NCBI GenBank assembly: GCA_033675265.1
Contig: JAUJYZ010000373.1
Coordinates: 15,001-79,000 of the forward strand
Direction of reading: 5' to 3'
DNA: 64,000 nucleotides
DNA from: Actinostola sp. cb2023
Lineage: Eukaryota; Cnidaria; Anthozoa; Actiniaria; Actinostolidae
The position numbers and the translations under genes are program-made. Below, in pieces: positions 45,459 through 55,023 of the stretch. Below the pieces are notes generated by a model. The model did no database searches. It saw only the letters and a list, made by a program, of their open reading frames with translations, and was not told where the DNA came from. Within the stretch, counting starts at the first letter, position 1. Each line of letters begins with the position of its first letter.

Positions 45459-45621
45459 GAGCGTGCACCAATTCTCCATGGATGCACGCTAATGACGTCA
45501 TGGAAAATCACTTGCCAACTGTTGTTGTTCAAATAGTTTCATGAACTGAAAGACGCTTCAAAGAGCGAAATGAACCTCAAAAAAGACAGGAAAACAATGC
45601 ATTTAAGGGAATTACGCTTTA

Positions 45622-45828
45622 TCATTCTGAGAAGAAGTCAAGTGCCATGGCATATTTCAAATATCGGAGAAAAAGATGTGGAAATTCTGATGTTTTGGTT
45701 TGTAATGTCGCTTCGTTGTGATTCAACAAGACTCGTCGAGTGAAGCTGCAGGGTTTACCAAAATCAATCTGTAGAAACACTGGCTCAAAATCACCATATT
45801 CTGATTCGGTACAGCTCAATGTGGCCAT
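45622..45828 (-). CDS. Unidentified 68-codon ORF, possible first exon
   Basis: It starts at ATG 45828 and reads MATLSCTESEYGDFEPVFLQ, then IDFGKPCSFTRRVLLNHN and on to FFSE and a stop. Composition looks protein-like. A GATTTTG|GTAAAC site could end an exon, but its phase (1) does not fit the proposed exon at 44050-44098, so a missing exon would be needed. No family is recognised. Confidence 0.3.
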   Translation of the reverse strand: MATLSCTESEYGDFEPVFLQIDFGKPCSFTRRVLLNHNEATLQTKTSEFPHLFLRYLKYAMALDFFSE

Positions 45829-46420
45829 TGAAATGAACTGAGATTGACTACAAGACTACAACACTCGTTCTTCGACTGAGTCCAAACTATACACAACTGT
45901 AAGTAGTCTAAGTACACACTAACACAGTCGATGATTGAAGCTTGGGAAACGTGCAAACGTCGAATTCTCAACCATCTCCAAACTAGCAAATGAAAAAGGG
46001 ATCTCAAAACGTCTACAAGAAATGTTAATGGATTTTCAAAGAGGATTCAATTTTTCCCATCGTTCAAAAACAACCTGTTTCTTTGCCGAAAACTTGCAAA
46101 TATTAAATGTTAGCTCAAATCGCAAGTACTCAACGGACAACGGTCAAGTACAACAATCAGATGTATTCAAAAACTTTTGTAATGTAAGCTTATTTACTTT
46201 AAAAACTTTGTACTTATTTCGATTTCATTCAGAGCTCGAACTAGTATGAATATGACCGAACATGTGGTGTTAATTTGCCGTTTTATAATTAACTTATTGA
46301 GCTTTTTCTTTACGTCGGTATGTCTTAAGACTTAACTCATCGCGCGATCGGCCAAGAAAGTTAGTTTTCTAATATAAAATAAACAAATCAGTAATTATCT
46401 AACATTTGATTGTGGCTATG

Positions 46421-46613
46421 TTATAAAAGGATTGGTGAACGCCTAGCGTGCATCTGTCGAGTTCAGATGCACTTGGTCGGTTGCTAAGCACTCAAGAAGC
46501 TAGAGTCGCACTCGGCTTCGCTCGTGCGACTCTTTCGCTTCTTTCGTGCTTAGCAACCTCCCGCGTGCATCTAAAACTCGACAGATGCACGCTAGGCGTT
46601 CACCAATCCTTTA
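46421..46613. mobile_element. 193-bp foldback element
   Basis: TTATAAAAGGATTGGTGAAC and CGCCTAGCGTGCATCTGTCG are mirrored at the right end, and the centre AGAGTCGCAC/GTGCGACTCT (46501-46532) pairs too. It is related to the element at 42700-42970. Confidence 0.7.
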
Positions 46614-47114
46614 ATAGTGTCTTTCGAATTTGCTTAGCTCATTCTTATTATTATTCATTCGCATTTACACAATTTTAGTTTTACCTATATAGATTATTAG
46701 ATTTTTAAAGGTATTAATTAGATAAATTATTATTAATTTTTCTTTGGCTTTAGTGTTGAAAGCCAATTACCGTGGATAAACAAAGTTAATTATTATTAGA
46801 CTGGACGCTCTATTAGCGTGAACTCGGGCTTCTTAATCAAATAAAGCCATTTTGATAGTTTAAATGAACCTTGTAAATGTGAAACCTAAAAACTTATTTC
46901 TATCGTCATTCAGTAGTTTTAGCCTATTACTGAGCACAATTTACTGTAAAACAGAATTGACACAGTCGACAATACCAGCGCTCGGAATGATTTATCTTGA
47001 TCAAACAAACCTTGGACACATTTGTTTTATCCCTCGTTGCGTGAGTCGGTAGATCATGCATGCGCAATTGTTAAAACTCTCGATTCATTTATAGAGTAAA
47101 AGTAAGTTTGTGAG

Positions 47115-47139
47115 TGAGTGGCTCCTGAAAAAGCCGTTG
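47115..47139 (-). terminator. Histone 3' stem-loop remnant
   Basis: ACGGCTTTTTCAGGAGCCAC lies about 6 nt after the H2B stop on the minus strand, close to the conserved histone mRNA stem-loop (GGC stem, TTTCA-type loop, GCC stem, followed by ACTCAC). The 5' stem is shortened. Its position and form confirm the histone origin. Confidence 0.75.
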
Positions 47140-47140
47140 T

Positions 47141-47224
47141 TTACTTGCTGTTGGTGTACTTGGTGACGGCTTTGGTGCCTTCACTTGGCCAGTTCACCAG
47201 AAGAAGAAGGCGAACTGCAGTAAG
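47141..47224 (-). pseudogene. Histone H2B C-terminal fragment with deletions
   Basis: On the minus strand the pieces TAVRLLL, GELAK and EGTKAVTKYTNSK-stop occur in order, matching the end of histone H2B. One base is missing between RLLL and GELAK, and about 11 bases between GELAK and EGTK. The upstream H2B body is absent. It is a broken 3' fragment of a replication-dependent histone gene. Confidence 0.8.
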
Positions 47225-47513
47225 TTTCTGTTCTTGACGATACTCGAACCAAGAACTAAAGTTCAATAGTTGTTGAACATTTGTGATGCATTTTCGCTAC
47301 GAACACAATTTCGTGTATTCTGGGCACGCCAATTTAATTTCCAACACTGATAGTGAAGCACGTTTCAAAACACGTTTCATATAAACATTTATTTCATACT
47401 TACTGAGATGTACTTACTGAAAACTGCACGCATAAAAATGATACTGGAATTTCAACAGCCAATCAGAAATGCGAACGATGAAAACTGCACCGGTTTTCTG
47501 TCAACACGGAGGA

Positions 47514-47614
47514 AGATCAGTGCCAAGGTTTGCTCATTTTGACAGCTCCGTTGACGAGTTCATCGATGAGTTTATTCAACTGATCTACAAGAATAACAAG
47601 AATACGAACCAGTA
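47514..47614 (+). pseudogene. Short ORF fragment VPRFAHFDSSVDEFID
   Basis: A plus-strand frame reads VPRFAHFDSSVDEFIDEFIQ, then LIYKNNKNTNQ and a stop. The DEFI-x-KNNKNT pattern recalls the N-terminus of Crypton/tyrosine-recombinase-derived proteins. It is too short for certainty. Positions 47625-47785 hold nothing clear. Confidence 0.25.
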
Positions 47615-47785
47615 GCTTGGAAGTTTAATTGCACTACACGGCAAGTATCTCGCTGAAAAAAACATTAAATACATAGTATACATATATAAACTTACGAGTT
47701 CTTGCTAAGCCACGAAATGAGAGAAATACACAATAATAATAATATTTTTACCACAACTAGTCAGTTTCTCGCTCTCTGATTGGCT

Positions 47786-48060
47786 TAGAGCCGTGGTACA
47801 TAAGAGTACATACCACGGAAGTTGCGTGTTCGCTCGCGCACGGAGCTAGCGCGCGCTTGAATCAGTTTTTCTTTCAAAATTTCTCGGCGTTTTCGGATGT
47901 TTTCTCCGTCTGTTGTGGTAAAAAACAAATTTACGATAGTTTCGCGTGGTATGTCCTCGGCTACGCCTCGTGAATCCACAACAATTTTGACGATTCGATG
48001 ACGCCAACCGTGGTAAATAAGAGGACATACCACGCGAAACTATCGTAAATTTCTTAAGTA
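47786..48060. repeat. Related inverted and direct CCGTGGTA blocks
   Basis: CCGTGGTACATAAGAGTACA near 47791 and CCGTGGTAAATAAGAGGACA near 48007 are direct copies ending TACCACG. TTTACGATAGTTTCGCGTGG at 47931 is mirrored near 48033. This looks like two copies or the two ends of a small element. Confidence 0.45.
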
Positions 48061-49368
48061 TTTGGAGCATAATACTATGGGAGGTTTTACGTGTGACGTA
48101 GTGGCCGTCAAGATCTACAAAATGTTCGAACTTAACTTTCAAAGTCTGTTAGTTTTTCTTCAAGCAACTAGATGACATTTGTTTGTTTGTTTATAAGTAA
48201 CTTATATTTGGTATATTTGACAGATATTTAGACTTCACCGATCTAAAATTGAAGTTTTGAGCAAGTAAAATGACGGTTTGACGGCCACTCGCGACAGATT
48301 TTGACGTCAGAAAAAGATTCCATAAAACCTCCCATTGTCTCTATGCCATATCAAACTTATGTTTTTTATACAAAAGGTCATTGTTTCACATATGCAGATG
48401 AGGCGGGTCTTGTTTAGGCGAAAAACAGCATGATTTTGATACATTTTTGCTTTTTACTGCATTGTTAAAATACAAATCAAAAACCTACCAACGGAATATA
48501 AAAGACGAATATGTAAGGAATGAATAAGCTGGCAATTCAAGCACAAATAAATAGGTTTGAAGGTGGCATTTTCCGTTTCTTCAAAGTCAATCGAACTGAA
48601 ATCTCTGAAGAGATATAGGAAAGCGTGACATACGCTGCGCACAAAATCCCTCTGAATTCTTTGGGAATTGTGTCAATCAAAAACCTACCGCCGGATTCTA
48701 ATGCTCTGTAATTGTACGCGCATTTTGATATAAAATACATGTATATTAAACTTAATTAAGCGGTGGCAAAATGAAATCTAAAACTCTTTGTTTGGTAATT
48801 GTGAACATCATATTGGTGCTCTGTATCTCGGTCTGTATGTAGAAGCTACATAGGCCGGCGAATTCGCAAATAAATTATGGCTCGGAAAGGACGTTTTTTG
48901 AAGGCAATTTCCAATATTTACACGTAGTTAACGCACGAGATCAATAAGTTAGTTCGAATTTGTGATATATTTTCCCGTTGAGGAAACATATGCAGCTTTT
49001 CCATCCTCTCTTATATTTTAGCTACCTGATTTACACATTGTCAAAGGAAAAATATGAATTCAGAAATGATAAACCAGTCACGTACGAATCTGCTTTATTT
49101 AGCGGTCATAGTGAACAAATTGCTGGATCAATCGGGCCTCACGTGCATTAGTAAACAAAGCATTAACAAAAAAACGTTGTCCGCGTGATACTGGATCCCA
49201 ACAGGAGCAAATGTTCAACGATGCAGGACATAAGTTTGATATGCTAACAAGTAAACTAACAACACTAGTAATAATAAATAAAATAAAGATCCGATATTAT
49301 AAACTATAAAACTTCAGTCCAAATGATATTCTTTAGGATATGCTTATTAACCTGCAGCAGTAAACACT
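48061..49368. other. No feature recognised
   Basis: AT-rich DNA with a few short repeats (AAAACCTACC at 48479 and 48679). No exon, element end or array is evident. Confidence 0.4.
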
Positions 49369-49376
49369 TCAAACCA

Positions 49377-49528
49377 AGGGGCGGATTTAGGGTGGGGCGA
49401 AGGAGGCGCACGCCTCCCTTTTGGAAATTCGAATACCTTTTTTGCCAAAACAATATTTACATAAAATTTGGTTGGAACCAATGTCCAACGTGGACGCACC
49501 CCCTTTGCAACATCTCTGGATCCGCCCC
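49377..49528. mobile_element. 152-bp hAT-like MITE with 8-bp duplication
   Basis: GGGGCGGATTTAG and CTGGATCCGCCCC are imperfect inverted ends, and TCAAACCA is duplicated on both sides (49369-49376 and 49529-49536). Eight-base duplications and GGGCGGATCCAG ends fit hAT elements. A lone related end lies near 39120. Confidence 0.75.
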
Positions 49529-50148
49529 TCAAACCACTATATTAATTGTTGAGAAATCGTCTACAAAGTACTTTGAACATTTGACTATGCAAGCATTCCA
49601 CGAATGTATATTAAGTCTTAGCGGCACAGAGCGCAGATGGCGATTTGAGAAAACGATGACGAAGAAGAATAAACAAAAAAATTAAAAAAAAAAATTCCAC
49701 ATCGAACCTGAGTAAAAAGTCCTACGAATAATATTTCCCTCGACATGTCTTGCTTCACTCAAAACCTTTCTCCTTTTATCATTTTTTCAATTTTTACAAG
49801 TGAATGGAATTATTTTTGGTTTTGCAGACCAGCTGTTTGTGGAGCAGCGACACATTTTGTGAAATGTCATTGGTTAACGTGCGTTTTGTGACGCTTTCCA
49901 GGAGAATTGAACATTTGATCAATCAGGACTCATACAAATGAACACATATTTTCGAAAACAATATGCTTGTATTTGTAGATTTTAAGTTTCGATCACGTTG
50001 CTGGCAAATTTATAATATGCCCAGCTTTAGGACTTATGCATCTGACTAATAAAGAAATACTTAATTTAATGTAGTTATATTTGATTGATATTTTTGGAAT
50101 ATACTTGTAGTTGTTTTACAAGAAACAAGATGCTTTATTTGTACCAAT

Positions 50149-50343
50149 ATGGCAGCGAGTTTTCTTATCAATCTCATCATTCCTGTACTCGTAAATCGTT
50201 TTAGAAAAAGCATTAGAAATCGCTTTTCCGTGTTCTATACTCATCGCGTGTTTCTATCAGAGCATAGAACAGGCAAAAACGTCCTCTACAGCTTATATAA
50301 AAACGCTTACCGAGACTATAGGAGCCACAACTATAGTATATAG
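50149..50343 (+). CDS. Unidentified 64-codon ORF
   Basis: It starts at an ATG with A at -3 and G at +4 and reads MAASFLINLIIPVLVNRFRK, then a basic stretch. There is a hydrophobic N-terminus. No homology is recognised and no splice sites stand out. It may be a chance frame. Confidence 0.2.
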   Translation: MAASFLINLIIPVLVNRFRKSIRNRFSVFYTHRVFLSEHRTGKNVLYSLYKNAYRDYRSHNYSI

Positions 50344-50402
50344 TAAGTGATCTACCTGCTGTGTCAACGAATATCTTAACCTGCTGTTCGATTTCCCTCT
50401 AT

Positions 50403-50403
50403 C

Positions 50404-50467
<64 letters not shown>
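50403..50467. repeat. (AAT)n microsatellite
   Basis: About 21 uninterrupted AAT units just before the Penelope-like element. Confidence 0.9.
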
Positions 50468-51550
50468 TAATGAGCAATTCGTCCAATCAGAAGGACGAAA
50501 TCCATCACGTGCATGTACCTTTATACCCGGTAATGCACTGCTTATTAGTATTCTTTATATAAAGAATTCTAATGAGGATCATATAGGTGTCGTATCATTG
50601 ACCTCCCTGTTCGGCCCTGTTCCCTGGGACGACTTATATGTTATCCGGAAATATAGTTCCTTGGTCACACTTTCGGACCGTCGTTCAAAGGTGGGATCTT
50701 TTTGAGAGTATTAGTAGTATCGGTGCGTATGTGCGAGGTGTTAGAAGCAAAACGACACTGTTATGTTTGTGTTTTCCTTGATGTGTTTTACTGAAATCAT
50801 CCGAAAATGTATTATTTTGGAAGAAGGTCTCCCCCCCTCCCCGCCCGAAGGTCTAATCCGTCAGAGATGTTTATACCTTTTTTGGATGTTAATGTTTTAC
50901 TCAACAATGGCATAATTGACCTCTACTGTAAACCCACTGATAAACATCAACATCTGCTTTTCTCATCTTTCCACCCACGTCACACAAAAAAAGCCATTCC
51001 ATTTAGTGTCGCTCTTCGCCTTAGACGAATCTGCTCCACTGACCAAGCTTTTAACACTCGAGCTGCTGAACTCTCCTCAAGCGAGGATATAATCGTAACT
51101 TCCTCTCTATACAAATAAAACGTGCTTCTAACATTTCTCGTAGTTTAGCTCTTCAACCTAAGGAGAAACGCACTTCTAACCGCATACCCTTCGTAACTAC
51201 ATGCAACCCGTCTCTCCCTTCTATATCCCTTATTCTCAAGAAACATCTTAACCTACCATACTCTTCTACTCGTTGTAAAACCATTTTTGCACAACCACCC
51301 TTGGTTGCTTCATCCGACGTTCTCCCAATCTTCGTGATGTTAGTTAAAGCTAATTTACCCTCTAATGCTATTGATAATATTTCTCAACTTCCTCCAGGAT
51401 CCTTCCGCTGCGGCCAAAACTGTCTCACCTGCAAATACATCTCTGACGGACAAACTCACTATACTTTTACCTCTACAGGTGAAACACGTTACATCAACAC
51501 TCACATGATGACTTGTAACACAATTAAACAAGACCCTGGTAGCAGGGTTC

Positions 51551-52532
51551 ACTCGTGCCCTGGTGCCGGATTGAGCAAGTACATGCTTTGGACCAGAGTA
51601 CTGATTTGGATCCCTGTGGGGGCTGTAAATTTCGAATACCGTGGCCGGAGTTTGTACACGAGTTTGATTTTCGCTTCTAGAAAGCATCCCTGTTCTACCT
51701 TCAGTCTTCAAGTACTTTTGATTGTTATTTGAGGGTTTGAGGCGTATATATTTGGTACGTTCGGGTCGGTTGCCGGATTGATGAAATCGTCTGAACTCAG
51801 ACGTACGTAGCAACAACACATGGACATAACTTGTTTGAAAATAAAAACCAATCAATAATGACAATCAATACACAAATGCAATAATATAATGCAAATTCAA
51901 GTCCAATTCATCTCCAAGTAGATATAAATAGTATACTTTGTTATACACAACTTGTAATCTTACAGTACAAATACGAGTACGTACAAATATGACAGCGTAT
52001 ACAGTGGATGTACAGTGTATATAATTATGCTCATCAGCCGAGTCGGCTCCGTATAAAACTAGCTCTTCAGGCCGGGTAAGTCGTTGCTTTCAATCGGATT
52101 TCAGTCATCCAGGTTTGTAATCCTTCAGTTTAACTTCAAGTTTGTATATTGAAGCTATTGATAAAGTACTTCCAAGGCTTCAATGTTAGGTGTCGCCATT
52201 TCAGTTCGCGAATATCGGCATGTTGACATCGAACGAAGAGTCGCTAGACCCTAGACCTCGCGGCATATCGTCTTTGACTGTACACTGCACACCGAACACT
52301 CTGACGAGTAAAGAGTGAAATATTTCCCTAAAAAAATTCCACATCAAATGCCTTTCCAATCCAAAATAGCCGTCTTCTTCGACTTCGCAAGACACGATAT
52401 GCAAATCCCTCAGAGTTGCTGGGTACCGGAAGTATTGCGCAACTTTACAATTTTCTGACGCCCCCCCAAAAATACGAAAAAAATACGGGCTGTGTTCTTC
52501 AACTCGTCCCGGTCGAAGGCCTGGGCACGAGT
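51551..52532. mobile_element. ACTCGTG-family element inside the Penelope-like element
   Basis: ACTCGTGCCC and GGGCACGAGT are the ends. The interior is related, in reverse complement, to the element at 17522-18346. It separates the Cys-rich linker from the GIY-YIG domain of the retroelement. The 28 bp at 51523-51550 (with a CCCTGGTAGCAGGG hairpin) also appear foreign. Confidence 0.65.
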
Positions 52533-52606
52533 AAAAACGTTATCTACATGATACAATGCACCAAATGTAATTTACAATATATTGGAGAAACTAAACGTAA
52601 ACTTAA

Positions 52607-53292
52607 GGTACCAGGGGACCTTCGTGACAATGTTCACTGAAAGCCGCGTAGCGCGCTAACCACTCGTCCAACATGTATAAAAGTATACATTTTCTTAAAG
52701 CTGAATAAATGCAGATTCTAAATATGCTGGAGATTATTTCCTATTTTGTAAATATTTTTTGTTATTGCACATTTTAGAAAATTCGACAAGACTTGTTCAA
52801 AGATAATTTTGCACGCGGGAATTCAATCGATTTTTAAACGGAAATTGCCATTGTAATCAGAACACGTTGTTTTAAAAAACAGTGTCTCCGATTTCCGATA
52901 AACGCTTTTGTTGAGGAGATATTTGCTGTCAAAGTTCATTAATGTGTTTTTAAGCGATTTACACATAAATCATCAAATAACTTTTAAACGAGGCAACGTA
53001 TCAAAAATCGGAGACACGATTTTTTAGAACAAAGTTTACTCATTACAATGGCACTTTCCGTTTAGAAATCGATTGAATACCCGCGTGCAAAATTCTGTTT
53101 GAACAAGGCCGGTCGAATTTTCTAAAATGTGCAATAACAAAACATATTTACAAAATAGGAAATCATCTCCAGCATATTTAGAATCTACATTTATTCAGCT
53201 TTAAGAAAATGTATACTTTTATACATGTTGGACGAGTGGTTAGTGCGCTACGCGGCTTTCAGTGAACAGTGTCACGAAGGTCCCCTGGTACC
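52607..53292. mobile_element. 686-bp TTAA-flanked foldback inserted in the GIY-YIG sequence
   Basis: The arms are about 288 bp each (52607-52894 and 53005-53292), start GGTACCAGGGGACCTTCGTG, and enclose a loop of about 110 bp. TTAA is duplicated at 52603-52606 and 53293-53296. Removing the element with one TTAA would rejoin the retroelement frame exactly. TTAA duplication is the mark of piggyBac-type transposition, though the ends do not begin with CCC. Confidence 0.85.
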
Positions 53293-53546
53293 TTAAAGAC
53301 CGATTTAATGAACATCGACGATCCATCGACAAACCCTATTCCAGATCTAACCACCGTCTCAGAACATTTTCTTTCTAATAATCACTCTGCTTCTGACATT
53401 TTACTTATTCCTATACAACAAATATTTTCTTCCCGTTACTCTATTCGCAAGGGTAGAGAAGCTTATCTTATAACCAAAGCTAACACTCTTGAACCTAACG
53501 GCCTTATCAAACGCGACGAAACTTTGAATTTTCAGCCATTTATTTT

Positions 53547-53570
53547 CCCCCCCCCCCCCCCCCCCCCCCA
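53547..53570. repeat. Poly(C) run
   Basis: About 24 consecutive C directly after the last codons of the GIY-YIG domain of the retroelement. Its length could be affected by sequencing error. Confidence 0.85.
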
Positions 53571-53734
53571 TTCATTCCATATTTTCAGCCATTTATTTTC
53601 TATTTTTATATGTATTTAGTTTATTTTTCTCTCTTTTATCACCCACTTGTAACATTACACTATATATCGTTTTATTTTGTCATTTCCGCTTTTGCAATAT
53701 ATATTTTACAACCATGTAAACTATCCATTTGTAC

Positions 53735-53763
53735 CTGATGAAGACTAGTTTGGCTAGTCGAAA
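53735..53763 (+). ncRNA. Hammerhead-ribozyme-like core at the Penelope-like 3' end
   Basis: CTGATGA is followed by a six-base-pair stem II (GACTAG/CTAGTC, loop TTTGG) and GAAA, which is the conserved core layout. Hammerhead motifs are known in Penelope-like elements. I could not pair convincing stems I and III around it, so it may be decayed or only partial. Confidence 0.5.
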
Positions 53764-53861
53764 TATCGCATAAATCAAATATCTTATTACATACGTTTTT
53801 TTATTAAATACATTGACCTAGCTCCAGTTTCCATTCCATTCTCTTCTATTTTTCTTTTATT

Positions 53862-54235
53862 TATTTTCTTTTATTTCTTCTTCTCTTCTCTCTCTTCTCT
53901 TCTCTTCTCTCTTCTCTTCTTCTCTTCTCTTCTCTCTTCTCTTTCTCTCTCTCTTCTCTTCTTCTCTTCTCTTCTCTTCTCTTCTCTCTTCTCTTCTCTC
54001 TTCTCTCTTCTCTCTTCTTCTCTTCTCTCTTCTTCTCTTCTCTCTTCTCTTCTCTTCTCTCTCTTCTCTTCTCTTCTCTTCTCTTTCTCTTCTCTCTTCT
54101 CTTCTCTTCTCTTCTCTTCTCTTCTCTTCTCTTCTCTCTTCTCTCTCTCTTCTCTTCTCTCTCTTCTCTTCTCTCTCTCTCCTCTCTCTCCTCTCCTCTC
54201 CTCTCCTCTCCTCTCCTCTCCTCTCTCCTCTCCAT
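53862..54235. repeat. Polypyrimidine tract (TCTTCTC)n
   Basis: About 370 bp of pure C/T, mostly TCTTCTC-type units and then CCTCT units. Such mirror-like tracts can form triplex DNA. The RE-rich minus-strand frames are artefacts. Confidence 0.9.
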
Positions 54236-54416
54236 CCCTCCCATCCCCCATCCCATCCCATCCCATCCCATCCCATCCCATCCCATCCCATCCCATCCCA
54301 TCCCATCCCATCCCATCCCCCATCCCATCCCATCCCATCCCATCCCATCCCATCCCATCCCATCCCATCCCATCCCATCCCCCATCCCATCCCATCCCAT
54401 CCATCCCCCATCCCAT
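54236..54416. repeat. (CCCAT)n array
   Basis: About 35 copies of the pentamer CCCAT with a few CCCCCAT breaks. Minus-strand frames reading MGWDG are repeat artefacts. Confidence 0.92.
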
Positions 54417-54899
54417 TCTAATGATACTACAACACTAAACTTGGGTTTCCTGTGCTACGTATGTCGCGGAAGAGTGATGCGAGGTGTCGCTATGCATTTT
54501 GGGAAGGTACAAACGTCCGAAGGTGGTTGATGTGAACATGTCTGATGTTTGATGGATGATAAACTGTACTACGGAGAAGGATTCTGTTAGTGTTACTCTA
54601 CAATGTAGGTTAGTAAATATTACTAAGGGCCTTTGTCTTGTTTTTGTACCGTAATGACATTATTTTGAGGCGTAATAGGTCATTCGCTCCAAGCAGTTCA
54701 CTTTGAACAGTCGACCGAGAAACGAGTTCCAAAATGGCCTCAAAGAAAACCACGTTTTGTCGACGTTTTTAAGGTTACATTATACTTTTGCATAGGATAT
54801 GTTGAGCGCTGAACACTTGATTTGTAAGATCGTGAATAGTCGATCATCAAGTTGAGTAAACTCATCACTGCAAAACAAGCTCATGGTGTTAGAATGCTA

Positions 54900-55023
54900 C
54901 CGTGGGCACCCAGAAATATCTCAGAAATCATTGATCGTTCGTTGAACAATCTGAAACAACTCTCTAACTGCAAGAAGTTCGACTGATTTGTAGTTAGATT
55001 GAACTATTTCTGGGTGCCCACGG
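54900..55023. mobile_element. 124-bp MITE
   Basis: CCGTGGGCACCCAGAAATA is mirrored at the right end. The interior has no coding potential. Positions 54417-54899 hold no clear feature. Confidence 0.7.

Larger units (their letters stand above)
50860..53830 (+). mobile_element. Penelope-like retroelement, 5'-truncated and interrupted twice
   Basis: The left part encodes the end of the reverse transcriptase (FLDVNVLLNNGIIDLYCKPT, HPRHTKKAIPFSVALRLRRI). After a frameshift near 51118 comes a linker with CNPSLPSISLILKKHL and the Cys motif CGQNCLTCKYI. Then the GIY-YIG endonuclease begins (NVIYMIQCTKCNLQYIGETK), is cut by an insertion at 52607-53292, and resumes with DRFNEHRRSI-type sequence and SEHFLSNNHS to about 53530. 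Such elements use this pair of domains for target-primed transposition. The RT catalytic core, N-terminus and 5' end are missing. The 3' region has a hammerhead-like core. The copy is dead. Confidence 0.88.

Noticed and set aside
53225..53275. tRNA-like A-box (TGGTTAGTGCGCTACG) in the foldback arm
   Set aside because: No B-box at the right spacing and no cloverleaf could be formed; the sequence is simply part of the inverted arm.
53857..54416. Three overlapping long minus-strand frames (MGWDG and RE-rich)
   Set aside because: They are translations of the CCCAT and TCTTCTC simple repeats in all frames; there is no start context, domain or codon bias.
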